Positions 9,565-21,047 of a stretch of 64,000 bases of DNA are shown in pieces. The notes under the pieces were generated by a model, which was not told the origin of the DNA, made no database searches, and worked only from the letters and a program-made list of their open reading frames with translations. The translations under genes were made by a program, and so were the position numbers. The stretch covers positions 31,496,001 to 31,560,000 of the forward strand of contig CM060733.1 of assembly GCA_030704615.1 (NCBI GenBank), given 5' to 3'. Each line of letters starts with the position of its first letter. Position 1 is the first letter of the stretch. This DNA is from Takakia lepidozioides. Taxonomy: Eukaryota > Streptophyta > Takakiopsida > Takakiales > Takakiaceae.

Positions 9565-12500
9565 ACTCTCTTGTCAATATTTGATGTCAGGTCCTCCACC
9601 TGAGTCTATAGACCGTCTACATCCTCTTGTAGCTCTGCTATCCTACTATAGACATTGTCTATAGTAGTTGTGGCAATGTTCTACACCTGCAGCCTGAGCT
9701 CATTCATCTCGGCTTGGGTGAGCTTCCGTGGTGCTTTGCCTTCCACCGGTCCTTGTGCTAACTAGACCTGGAGAAGGTGGTTATCCACCAAGTTGGTTGT
9801 GGCACCTCTGAGAGTCTGCTCCTCTCTGAGTTTGTACATATCTAACTGCTGCTGTAAAGCCTCTATGCGCTTCGCATGAGGTTCAACCAAACTCGCATAG
9901 GCAGCAGCCAGAATATTGGCTTCTTTCCAAGCCTTGTTAGCCACAGAGAGTTCATTTGTATTGGCCATGAGCGTTTATTGCAATTCCAGGATGTACCTCT
10001 CTTGGTTAGCTTCAACCTGCCTGTATTACTTGAAAGTATTCTCATTGCGACAGATTGTATTTTTCATATCAATAATGAGTTTTGTCTGCTCGACATTATC
10101 TGCCTGTGCCTATATACATCTTTTCGCTTGGTTGTTAACCTCTTTTGTAGTTTGCTCAAGCGTAGTTGTGAGTGTAGCACATTGTATGACCATCCTGTCA
10201 TGTACTGTCTGCAACTCCGTATGTAGTGCATTTAGTTCTTGCAACTTGCTCTCATGTTTCACGTGCATTTGGTATAGCTGTTGCTTATTTGCTTCGTGCA
10301 ACTGGTCCTGCGCGAGGCCTGCTTCAATCAAATATTCCTTGGCCAACTGCAAAGCAGCTGTTGTATCCTCTAACTCTTGCTGTAACTTGATAGTGACCTC
10401 CTCATCAACCTTGTTTGCACACTTAGTGGCAAGTTGAGCCTCAAACTCCTTTCTGAGTTCCTCCCTCAAAGCTGCCAATTGGGTAGATAGAACATGGGAT
10501 TTCACATAAGTGCCCAACAAATTAAGTGTCATGCTTATGGAACTCATAAGCATGGCCTGCTGAGGGTCATCATGGTGAGCTTGTTGTTGTTCTCCCTGAT
10601 CCTCAACAGTGTGATGCCTGACGAACCATTCAGGCCATTGCCCTACCAGATTTTCTTCCTGAACCACCTCATCCACCACAGGTGCTGCAGTGTCTTGATA
10701 TTCTCTCCCTTGTACCTCCATCACAGGTGTGGTTATTACATGCACAGCAGGGTTTCCCCTGGACACTCGCTGCACCTCTGGAATCATTGTTTCCCTTATC
10801 AAGCCAGAATTTTCATAAAGAAGGTCACCCTTCTCAATTTCAGCCACGACCTGTTCTGTAGTGGGAATGTTTAATCTTTCTCCTTCTTGAGCAATTGGGG
10901 GTGATGTCACAACATATACTAATTGCGGACGAGATGAAGAGGTTATAGGGCACTACTGCAAAGTCTCCGATCATTGTTTCTGGTCCAATCATTGCTCAAA
11001 TAATTCTTGATTCTTGCATACTTGATACTCGGGAGAGAAAATAGATGGGAGTGTTTGAAACAGAAACCACTGCAATTGAAGAGCAAGGCTCTTCACACAG
11101 TGAGGGTGGACTGGCAGTGCAACCCCAGTCTAAGAGACAGAGGCGGGGAAAGACTGTAGTGGCGGATCCACTGGCTTCACGGAAACCGCATGATAATGTT
11201 TCCCAAGCTCTTGTGCAGGATGGGGCACAGCAGCACAGAGAGCTGCTATTATTGGAAGCAGGGCCTTCAGAGAGGAAAGAGGAAGTCACTTCGATGTCAT
11301 AGCCACCACAGCCAATTGACTCCATTGTTTTAGAGGTGGGCTTTGGTACAAGCAAAACCTTGAGTTTTAAAGAAACTCCCTTCTTGGAACAAATTCCCTA
11401 TCTGCAATCTTGCCCTGTGCTCATCCACCTCCACATGTCTTGATGGCAAATCAAATAGTTGCTGCAGGTAATGGGGAGTAATTTCTATATCTACTCCCCT
11501 CACCCGAGTAACTCCTGTCCGAGGCTCAAAGTTTTGAAGGAATTGTATCATGAACTGCCGATGATGCAAGGACCAGTCCTTGCGTAGCAATCCCTCCAAT
11601 CGCAGCTCCTTCAGAACCGCTTGTGGTGCAGCGATCGTTTGCTTCTGTAAGATTGTGGTGCTTTTCACCTTGATATCTTCCATTCCTCTCACTCTCTTCA
11701 TTATGGACAAACAGACAGGTTTTGGTTGCAACAATTGAAGAAACCCCTGCAAGGCACAAAGCATAAAAGTATGGTTGGCGCAAAATGAAATGGGTAAGTG
11801 CTTGTAAGTCTGCGGGGCTTGCAAGTAGCGATTTAGAGAAAATGTACTCTCCATTCGTCTATCCTTGTGCCACTGCGTAAGTAGTAAGGCGAGCGTGTAG
11901 TCTATTATTTCCGCCATAGCTTCAAAGCTATAGCTTTGATTGTCTCTCCTGACGAGATGCCAGTTACTTGGAACGACGCCGACTCTTGCGCTCAAAATCC
12001 TTCTAATTTCTTGATTTCGCTTCTTGGAAAATACCTTCTGCACGTAATTCTGGCTCATGATTGGCTGTTGGCTGTGTGATTTGTTTTGTAATTTAATTTC
12101 CTTCCATGGATTTTCCACTCTGGACTGTCCACTAGGATAGTACAAGTGACATGGATTTCGTTTTTCGGTACTTTTAAAGGGTTCCGTTACCCTTTCCCTG
12201 TATGCATTAATGGGCCCATAATAAGTTAATGTGCCGAGTACGTACTTTGATGGCCAATTTTGTCTTCTTCCTTGATGACACTTGCCTTTGCAATCCATGT
12301 CCGGCTGTGTGTCTCGCCCTGGCGTCCACGTGTCTATTTTTAAACGTGCCTCCGTCCACTTTTCCGCCGGCCACTCTCCGGATGTTAACCCATGTCCACC
12401 TGTCACTGATCCTATGGATTGTGTAACCCCAGTAGGCTGTGTTGAGCTATGACAGGTTGTGTCATACTGTGGTACACTGTGATAGGCTGTGTTGCAATGT

Positions 12501-12685
12501 GGTAAGCTGTGACAGGCTGTGACACGTTGTGGTAGGTTGTGATAGGCTGTGTGACACTGTGATGGGCTGTGATAGGCTGTGTCGCGCCGTGATGGGCTGT
12601 GATAGGCTGTGCCACACTTGTACTGCCCGCCCTGGTCATATACGCTCGGCCTAGCGACAAGTGCTCCATACTCCGTTGGTATCAC
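9565..12685 (-). pseudogene. G2 ORF3 (env-position coiled-coil ORF), degenerate and 3'-truncated
   Basis: Three open segments (12685-11330, 10910-10110, 9968-9762) align in order with the 1,409-aa ORF3 of G3. The first has repeat-encoded TAYHSPSQ-like peptides, then the conserved HRQFMIQFLQNFEPRTG block. The second has EELRKEFEAQLA and LQELNALHTELQTVHDRM coiled-coil sequence. About 11050-11300 keeps the EPETTAIEEQGSSHSEGG-type region only in pieces on a broken frame. The C-terminal 400 or so codons are absent because G1 starts at 9564. Confidence 0.75.
12420..12612. repeat. GGCTGTG-based tandem repeat in G2 ORF3
   Basis: Ten or so units of about 18-30 bp with GGCTGTGATAGGCTGTG words. Read on the minus strand it encodes TAYHS-type repeats. 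The equivalent array in G3 is 44578-44906, and the same heptamer fills the LTR minisatellite. Confidence 0.8.
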
Positions 12686-12860
12686 TGGCGCAGCCCGTGA
12701 CTGCTTCTACGTTTCAACATGCAAATCATGCTGCAAATGGTTTGTAATGGATACCACTGTACCCCTTCAACTTATTGGCATTGACTCTTCCCAGCATCTC
12801 TTTGTTAATGGTTTGTAACATGGCGGTGTTGTTATCATACATCTTCTGTATGACATAAGG

Positions 12861-15740
12861 TCATTTCCATGGTGATTTAAGCTTAGAAGCTTTAATCTTT
12901 CCCTTCTTCTCCAACCAGAGAACCAAATCTCCCGTCTTAAAAGTCTTTAACTTGCCTTCATCAAACTGTTCCTTCCTCTTCATCTGAATTCTGGTCATGT
13001 TATCAGCTGCATCAGCACGTACTTCTTCCACATGGTATAATTCATGTTTCCTGACCTTAATTGAATCTTGCAATTCCATTCTTTTTCCCCATTCCGTTCT
13101 CATGGTAGGTAACAGGAATTCTACTGGAAGTAAAGCTTCCATACCATAAACTAATTGGAATGGTGTATACTTAGTGGTGACTTTATATGAAGTCCTGTAT
13201 GACCACAAAGTTGTCAGCAGCTTTGTATTCCAATCCGTTCTGTTTGCATTGACTATCTTAGCCAATATAGTACATAGTATTTTGTTGCTAGTCTCTGCCT
13301 GCCCATTACCTTGTGGGTAATACGTTGTACTCTTCCTATGCACAATCATGAACTCTTTAGTCAATAGTTCAATGGTCTCATTAATGAAGTGACTTCCCTG
13401 ATCACTGATAAATTCCAAGGGACAGCCAAATCGTGTAAGTATGTTCTCATACAGGAACCTTGCTGTGGACTTGGCTGTGTTGTCCCTCAAAGCTTTAGCC
13501 TCCACCCACTTCGTAGTATAATCAGTGGTTGTAATTATGTACATGTTCTGTGTATTCTTGGCTGGTGGGTTAATTGGTCCAACAAAGTCTAGTCCCCATT
13601 TCTGAAATGGTTCAGTAGGCATTGTAGGATGCAAAGTCATCTTCCCAGATCTCTGCAAAGGTCCTAGCCTCTGACATTCATCACAACTCTGACAATACTT
13701 GTGTACATCTTTGAACAAAGTAGGCCACCAGTAACCTGCAAGTAGTATCTTCCTACTGGTAGTCTCTTCTCCAAAATGACCTCCAGCCACTCCTTTATGA
13801 ACTTCCTCTAAAACTTTATTTACTTCATGGTGATACAAGCATCGTTTAAGTACTCCATCGGGTCCTAGCTTATACATTCTGCTTCCTACCATAGTATAAG
13901 GTAAAGCCTTGATAGCGATTCTCTTCCTCTGCTCCTCACCATAACTAGGTGGGCACTGACCATGAGTAAGGTAGTATCTGATTGACCACTGCCAATCTAA
14001 CCATTCATCTACACTTCCTTGCACCTTCAATACAAATAAACTCACATCAGGTAACTGATCGTTTACTCCTGTGGCGGGCTCTCCTGTTGTTAGTCGTGAC
14101 AAATGATCTGCCACAAGATGCAAACGGCCAGGCTTGTAAACAACTTCGAACTCAAACTCGTGCAAGATTATTAACCACCTCGCTATCCTTCCACTTATCA
14201 AAGGTTTGTTCACCAGATATATCAGAGCCTGGTGATCCACATAAAACATAAACTTTCTTCCCAATAGGTAATGCCTGAATTTCATGACTGCATAAATCAT
14301 TGCCAGTGCTTCTCTTTCAATTGTGCTATAGTTCCTTTCAGCACTGTTCATCAACCTGCTAGCATAGTACACAAGTGAATCTATATTTCCTGTAACATTC
14401 TGGGCTAACACTGCTCCCAACGCTTCTCCTGAGGCATCACAATGAACATGAAATACTACATGCCAATGAGGGTTAATCAGCACAGGTGTAGTTGTTACTG
14501 ACAATGTAAGTTCCTCAAAAGCCTGTTGACATTCAGCTGTCCATGCAAACACTGCATCTTTCTTCAGAAGCTTGCTCAATGGTGCTGCTATCTGTGCATA
14601 CCTTTTGACAAATCTTCTGTAATAACTGGTTTGCCCAAGGAGTCTCCTTAGACTCTTAACATTTACTGGTGGTGGAGAGGCTTTAATGGCCTCTGTCTTC
14701 CTGGGATCCACAAGAAGTCCCTTCTTACACACAATGTGTCCCAGAAGCACCCCTGAGTTCACACAGAAAGTACACTTCTCTGGATTCAGGCCCAGACCTC
14801 TCATTCTGCATCTGACCAAACATAACTCCAATTTATGCAAGTGCTCATTCTTAGAGCTGTACACACTGAAATCATCCAAGAACACATGCATGAAATCATC
14901 CAGATACTCATGAAAAGATTCACTTATCACTCTTTGAAAGGTTGCTGGTGCATTACAAAGTCCAAAGGGCATGACTTTGTATGCATAAGCACCCCAGTCT
15001 GTGATGGAAGCTGTCTTTCCCTGGTTTTCTTCTGCCACTTGCACTTGATTATAACCACTGAAGCCATCTATGAATGAGTACATCTCATGGCCTGCCACAG
15101 TGTCCAATACCGCTTCTGTAAATGGCAAAGGAAAAGGATCTTTCTTCGTGCAAGCATTCAACTTCTTACAGTTCACACAAACTCTTAGTTTACCATTCTT
15201 CTTGGGAACTATCACAATGGGTGACAACCAAGTTGTATACTCTATCGGGTATATAAACTTAGCCTCAGCCAACTTCTTGATCTCTTCTTCAACCTTCTAT
15301 GCATAGTTGGGATTCATTCTGTACCTTGCCTGTTTGATTGGTACTGACCCTGGTTCCAATTCAATCTTATGCTGACAGATCTCAGGTGGTATCCCTTTTA
15401 GATCCTCGTAGCTCCAAGCAAATACATCTCTGTATTTGATGAACAAACTCTTAGCTTCCTCAAAGAATTCTGGCTCCAAATCAGCCCCTACCTTCACCAT
15501 CATCGGTTCTTCTTCAGTTCCCACATTTACTTCCCTCACCTGCTCATCAGCTGTGATTGTCCAACCAGTCACCACTTCATCCTGTAAACTCGCAGTGGCT
15601 GGTTCCTCTAGGATTTCCATTTCTCCTTCTCTTTCTTCATTAAAATATGGTGGGTAACTGTTTCTTTCGCCTTCAATTGGTGTTGTTGTCACTACACCAC
15701 AACAGATACCTTTTAAACAACTTAGGCCTTCCAGCTGCAT
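12861..15740 (-). pseudogene. G2 pol: RT, RNase H and integrase
   Basis: The longest segment (15272-12861) reads for 803 codons: RT with PFGLCNAPATFQ and FLDDFSVYS (near residue 129), RNase H with CDASGEALGAVLAQ (near 272), RNase H end ADHLSRL, integrase HHCC zinc finger (HHEVNK...HFG...CQSCDEC, about 480-545), and integrase catalytic D/D/E in GLDFVG, ISDQGSHF and GNGQAE (about 560-660). A stop at about 15297 (CAG to TAG) separates it from the preceding 147-codon piece (15740-15297), and TGA replaces GGA at 12861 after SPWK. The enzyme set is otherwise well preserved, so inactivation may be recent. Confidence 0.9.
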
Positions 15741-16402
15741 CTCTGCAACCTGCTTCTACTCTGGGTGTGCAGCGAACAGGGTAGCTTCCTGCTCCTCATC
15801 CAATCCTCACCTCCAGTCATACTCCCTGACCCCTCAAGGTCTTCTCGTAGCAGGTAATCTACTAGATTTCTTAGTGGTAATTTGTATCTTGTGCATCCCA
15901 TTATGCACAGTTAGTAACTGAGAATTCCAGTCATGGAATACCCTGGCATGTTTCAGCCACGGACGTCCCAATAATAAGGAGTAAGCCTCCATGACTTCAT
16001 CCATTTTCAACATAGTTACTGTGATCATAAAGATCATCTTTTGAATCTGTATCTTAACTCCTCTTATCAATCCCAATGGCTGTACACTTCTTTGATCTGC
16101 CATTGTTACTGTAAATGGGGCTGGTTTCATGTTACTTGGACCAAGTTCTGCCTTAATTGGTCTGTCATGATATTCACTCCAGAGCCTCCATCTATTAGTA
16201 CATCAGTTAGTTCTGTGCTTTCAATTCTCAATTGGATTACTGGCATAGAATCATCAGAGTCCATGACTGTTTCTCGCCCTTCCGGCTTCACATTATAACT
16301 GGTCACCTTGCTGTTCAGGTGTGTGTTTCCTGTCACATGGGCAATTCGATTGATTGCTTGATACAGCCTGTGTCTACAATAAGGTGCCACAGCCAATAGC
16401 TG
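15741..16402 (-). pseudogene. G2 protease region, broken and cut by MULE A
   Basis: Encodes the retropepsin segment: LTDVLIDGGSGVNIM (near 16190), MADQRSVQPLGLI and LLLGRPWLK. A frameshift lies near 16130-16145, where CTTGGACCAAGTTCTGCC replaces the longer G1/G3 sequence, and a TAG follows at about 15757 (TGG in G3). The frame is cut at 16402 inside QLLAVAPYCRHRLYQ, where MULE A is inserted. Confidence 0.85.
16394..16402. other. Left target-site duplication of MULE A (CAATAGCTG)
   Basis: CAATAGCTG at 16394-16402 is repeated at 23567-23575. The uninterrupted site exists once in G1 near 5660 (CCAATAGCTGTCCAATGG). A 9-bp duplication is the Mutator hallmark. Confidence 0.92.
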
Positions 16403-16470
16403 GGGGGCTGCTATTTCATGAGCGGCATGAGCATGAGCGGGAAAAAAAAAAGCATGAGCAGACCATTGTA
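16403..16470 (+). repeat. Left terminal inverted repeat of MULE A
   Basis: GGGGGCTGCTATTTCATGAG followed by GCGGCATGAGCATGAGC, an A-run, and GCATGAGC. The partner end is 23498-23566. The perfect TIR is short (about 15 bp) but the GCTCATG motif cluster extends it. Confidence 0.88.
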
Positions 16471-16549
16471 AGTCCACGGAAATAGGGTTAGGAGGCACGG
16501 AAATAGGGTCATGTGAAGTTGGAATGTGGCACCAGTGGACTTGAAATGC

Positions 16550-17501
16550 AACATTTTATTGCATTTACTTGCCGAAAATGGCTAAGTCCCAGATCTGACT
16601 AGGCCCGGAACTGGAAAAATGGCGCCGAATTTCCGATTTTGGTGCCAGTCAGATCTGGGACTTAGCCATTTTAGGCCCCGAACTATAACAATGGCGGTTT
16701 TTTTTTTTTTTTTTTTTCGGTGCCATTTTACCAGTTCGGGGCCTAAAATGGCTAAGTCCCAGATCTGACTGGGCCCGGAACTGGAAAAAATGGCGCCGAA
16801 TTTCCGATTTTGGTGCCAGCCACCCTATGGACTTAGCCATTTTCGGCCCTGAAAGTACCCACTGGCTATGCCTCTGCTTTCAAAAACATGTGGTCAAACA
16901 AAAGTTGAGCCAATTGAAGTCGCTCTAGTACTTGAGATGGAGAGTGGGTGAGGTCTGTATGGTGGAGTCTTTTAGCAAAGGTGCCATTGGCTTGACTTAT
17001 ATAACGTGATAGAATGGTTTCTCCTCTTTTCACCATTTCCGTATCACTAGAAGAAGACCTGCTTACATCTATAAGTGCAAGGTATTAGCATAGTTAACAC
17101 TTGTGTGTGGAAGAGAGCTTGATAGATAGCTCTTAAGTTACAAGCTGTTGCAGGGTTTGCAAGAAGAAAGTCTTGTGGTGTTTATGTACAAGAGGAGGTC
17201 TTCAAGAAGAGCATCATTGAAAGTTTGAGAGCTTGTGAAGAAGCTCTTGTTCTGCAAGTGTTGCAGGGTTTGAGGAGTTCAAGAAGAGCTCGGGTGTTAA
17301 GGAAGCAAGTGGTGCATGTGTGGAGTATGGTTTCAGCTTGTGGGAGTCTTCAACTTCCATTTTTTCCTGTTCGGGGCCGAAAATGGCTAAGTCCCAGATC
17401 TGACTGGGCCCAGAACTGGAAAAATGGCGCCGAATTTCCGATTTTGGGTGCCAGTCAGATCTGGGACTTAGCCGTTTTCGGCCCCAAACTAGAAAAATAT
17501 C

Positions 17502-17534
<33 letters not shown>

Positions 17535-18880
17535 CGGCGCGATTTATCCAGTTCGGGGCCGAAAATGGCTAAGTCCCAGATCTGACTGGGCCCAGAAATG
17601 GAAAAATGGCGCCGAATTTCCGATTTTGGGTGCCAGTCAGATCTGGGACTTAGCCATTTTCGGCCCCGAACTGGAAAAATGGCGGTTTTATTTATTTATT
17701 TATTTATTTTTTTCGGCGCCATTTTTCCATTTTGGGGCCGAAAATGGCTAAGTCCCAGATTTGACTGGCACCAAAATCTGAAATTCGGCGCCATTTTTCC
17801 AGTCATGCAGGTAATTCGAAGAGCGGATGGATGGAAATCCGGCGCCGGATTTCCATCCACCAGATAAAAGTCGGCGCGCAAAATTTCCGTCATGCAGGTA
17901 ATTCGAAGAGCGGATGGATGAAAATCCGGCGCCGGATTTCCATCCATCCGCTCTTCGAATTACCTGCATGACTGGAAAAATGGCGCCGAATTTCCGATTT
18001 TGGGTGCCAGTCAGATCTGGGACTTAGCCGTTTTCGGCCCCGAACTAGAAAAATGGCATTTTTTTTTTTTTAATTTTTTTTTTCGGCGACATTTTTCCAT
18101 TTCGTTGCCGAAAATGGCTAAGTCCCAGATCTGACTGGCACCAAAATCGGAAATTCGGCGCCATTTTTCCAGTCATGCAGGTAATTCGAAGAGCGGATGG
18201 ATGGAAATCCGGCGCCACCAGGTAAGTCGGCGCGCAAAATTTCCGTCATGCAGGTAATTCGAAGAGCGGATGAATGAAAATCCGGCGCCGGATTTCCATC
18301 CATCCGCTCTTCGAATTACCTGCATGACTGGAAAAATGGCGCCGAATTTCCGATTTTGGGTGCCAGTCAGATCTGGGACTTAGCCGTTTTCGGCCCCGAA
18401 CTAGAAAAATGGCGTTTTTTTTTTTTTTTTTTTTTTTTTTTCGGCGACATTTTTCCATTTTGTTGCCGAAAATGGCTAAGTCCCAGATCTGACTGGCACC
18501 AAAATCGGAAATTCGGCGCCATTTTTCCAGTCATGCAGGTAATTCGAAGAGCGGATGGATGGAAATCCGGCGCCACCAGGTAAGTCGGCGCGCAAAATTT
18601 ACGTCATGCCGGTAATTCGAAGAGCGGATGGATGAAAATCCGGCGCCGGATTTCCATCCATCCGCTCTTCGAATTACCTGCATGACTGGAAAATGGCGCC
18701 GATTTCCGATTTTGGGTGCCAGTCGATCTGGGACTTAGCCGTTTTCGCCCCGACATGGAAAAATGGCGTTTTTTTTTTTTTTTTTTTTTTTTTTTTGGGC
18801 GCCATTTTTCCATTTCGGGGCCGAAAATGGCTAAGTCCCAGATCTGACTTGCACCAAATCGGAAAATTCGGCGCCATTTT
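16550..18880. repeat. Hairpin array with poly-T centres (MULE A)
   Basis: Repeated inverted units of about 85-bp arms, each containing AAAATGGCGCCGAATTTCC, GATTTTGG, CAGATCTGGGACTTAGCC and TTTTCGGCCCC. Opposed arms face a T-run: for example T-runs at 16689-16710, 17503-17534, 18415-18441 and 18769-18796. Between pairs are palindromes with GGATGGATGGAAATCCGG. The array is interrupted by the unique island 16856-17352. B carries the same array with A-runs at 58400-60540, as expected for reversed orientation. Confidence 0.85.
16856..17352 (+). other. 500-bp unique island inside MULE A
   Basis: A non-repetitive segment bordered on both sides by hairpin units. It has a TATATAA word near 17000, CAAGAAGA-rich sequence and a short open frame (17225-17350). 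The same island is in B, reversed, at about 60660-61166. I cannot assign it: it may be a captured host fragment (Pack-MULE style) or the remnant of another insertion. Confidence 0.6.
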
Positions 18881-20880
18881 TCCAGTCATGCAGGTAATTC
18901 GAAGAGCGGATGGATGGAAATCCGGCGCCGGATTTCCATCCGCCAGCTAGGTCGGCGCGCAAAATTTCCGTCATGCAGGTAATTCGAAGAGCGGATGGAT
19001 GGAAATTCGGCACCGGATTTCAATCCGCAAGGTTGGTCGGAGAGCGGATGGATGGAGATCCGGCACGGATTTCCATCCTGCAGGTAAGTGGAATCCCGGA
19101 TGGATGGAAATCCGGCGCCGAAGTTCCATCCTGCAGGTAATTCGAATCCCAGATGGATGGAAATTCGGCGCCGGATTTCCATCCAGCAGGTAAGTGGAAT
19201 CCCGGATGGATGGAAATTTGGCGCCGAATTTCCATCCTGCAGGTAATTCGAATCCCAGATGGATGGAAATTCGGCGCCGGATTTCCATCCAGCAGGTAAG
19301 TGGAATCCCGGATGATTGGAAATTCGGCGCCGAATTTCCGTCCAGAAGGTAATTCGAATCCCGGATGGATGGAAATTCGGCACCGCATTTCCATCCAGCA
19401 GGTTACTGGAATCCCGGATGGATCGAAATCCGGCGCCGAATTTCCATCCTGCAGGTATTTCATCGCTGAGAATTACCTTCCTGCAGGTAATTCTGATCGA
19501 TGAATTACCTTCCTGTAGGTAATTCTCAGCGATGAATTACCTTCCTGCAGGTAATTCTGAGCGAAGAATTACATTCCTACCTTCGTCGATAAGAATTACC
19601 TGCAGGAAGGTAATTCATCGCTGAGAATTACCTGCAGGAAGGTAATTCATCGATCAGAATTACCTGCAGGAAGGTAATTCTCAGCGATGAAATACCTGGC
19701 GAATGGAAATTCGGCGCCGAATATCCATACGCCAGCGATCCGACTTACCTGCTGGATGGAAATTCGGCGCCGAATTTCCATCCATCCGGGATTTCACTTA
19801 CCTGCTGGATGGAAATTCGGCGCGAATTTCCATCCATCCGGGATTCGAATTACCTGCAGGATGGATATGCGGCGCCGGATTTCGATCGATCCGGGATTTC
19901 ACTTACCTGCGGGATGGAAATTCGGCGCCGGATTTCCATCCATCCGGGATTCGAATTACCTGCAGGATGGATATGCGGCGCCGGATTTCGATCGATCCGG
20001 GATTCCACTTACCTGCTGGATGGAAATTCGGCGCCGGATTTCCATCCATCCGGGATTGCACTTACCTGCTGGGTGGAAATTCGGCGCCGGATTTCCATCC
20101 GGGGGCTGGTATCTGTCGGAGAGGTGCCGGCCTCTCCGCGCTCTGTTGGATATTCGGTGCCGAATTTCCGTCCGGCGGTTGAAATATGACGGCCAGGCTG
20201 CCGACCTCTCCCCCCTCCCCAACCGCATTGGAATGGCCCCGGATTGAAATTCGGCGCCGTTTTCCCATCTGGGGAGGTTTTTATGCCGGCCAGTTTTCAG
20301 TCTGACACCCCGACAAGACTTTCCTGGGGGGGCCCGGATGGAAATTCGGCGCCGAATCTCCATCCAAGGGATGCTCTCTGTCGAACACGTGCCGACCTCT
20401 ACACCGAGGCGACTTCATCCGGGCATCCCCTGTTCGATATTCGGTGCCGAATTTCCGTCCGGGGTTTGAAATGTGACGGCCAAGTGCCGGCCTCTCCCCC
20501 CTCCCCGACTGCATCCGAACCGCCCCGGATGGAAATTCGGCGCCGTTTTTCCATCTGGGGATGTTTTTATGCCGGCCAGTTTTTCGGCCTGACCCCCCGA
20601 CACGACTTCCTTTACCTGCTGGATGGAAATTCGGCGCCGAATCTCCATCCAGGGGATGTTCTCTGTCGCACACGCGCCGGCCTCTGCGCCCGAGGCGACT
20701 TCATCCGGGCTTCCCCTGTTGGATATTGGTTGCCGAATTTCCATTCAGGGGTATAATGTGACGGCACGGTGCCGGCTTCTCCCCTTCAGCCGTCATCATC
20801 CGGACGGCCCCCCACTTTCTGACTGCATACCGTTGGTAGTTATTGCGCAAAGACCAGGGGCCGCATTCCGGAGACAAGGT
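18880..20880. repeat. Palindrome array with CGGCGCCG cores (MULE A)
   Basis: About 25 units of 55-60 bp, each centred on a palindrome such as GGAAATTCGGCGCCGAATTT and linked by GCAGGTAATTCGAATCCC or CAGGTAAGTGGAATCCC. On the left of 19575 the linkers read in one direction, on the right in the other. From about 20100 a second class begins, with CGGCCTCTCC and CATCCGGGCNTCCCCTGTT words, spaced about 120-180 bp. No coding sequence is credible here. Confidence 0.88.
19454..19696. repeat. 243-bp near-perfect palindrome, centre about 19575 (MULE A)
   Basis: Left arm begins GGTATTTCATCGCTGAGAAT and the right arm ends with its reverse complement, ATTCTCAGCGATGAAATACC. Inside, ATTACCTTCCTGCAGGTAAT repeats alternate with GATCGATG and CAGCGATG. 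Arms of about 112 bp differ at only a few bases near the centre. Outward, the flanking palindrome array continues the symmetry. B has an equivalent of identical length at 57529-57771. Confidence 0.92.
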
Positions 20881-21047
20881 TCATTAACACTCTGACTGTG
20901 GATTTTTGAGATAGTTGGCTCCCTGGATTTGGATCAGGCTTCGTCGCTCGGACAAATCGGCATCGCATTCATTCCCATCGCTGCATCCCCCTTCTACCAG
21001 GGAGCTTCCCCGCACTCCATCCTGGGAGTCTTGTGTGCACATCTCCC

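Noticed and set aside
9876-10437. Plus-strand Cys-rich frames opposite ORF3
   Set aside because: They are antisense to the coiled-coil coding sequence and not conserved in frame.
18246-18889. Lys-rich frames (KKKKKKK) in hairpin arrays
   Set aside because: Produced by reading the T/A runs; copies differ in frame and length.
17696-20363. Many overlapping frames with MEIRRRISIHPGF-type repeats on both strands
   Set aside because: They are translations of palindromic array units; the repeat has few stops in any frame.
16550-20880. CRISPR-like array of regularly spaced repeats
   Set aside because: Units are palindromes with near-identical linkers rather than variable spacers, there are no cas genes, and the context is eukaryotic.
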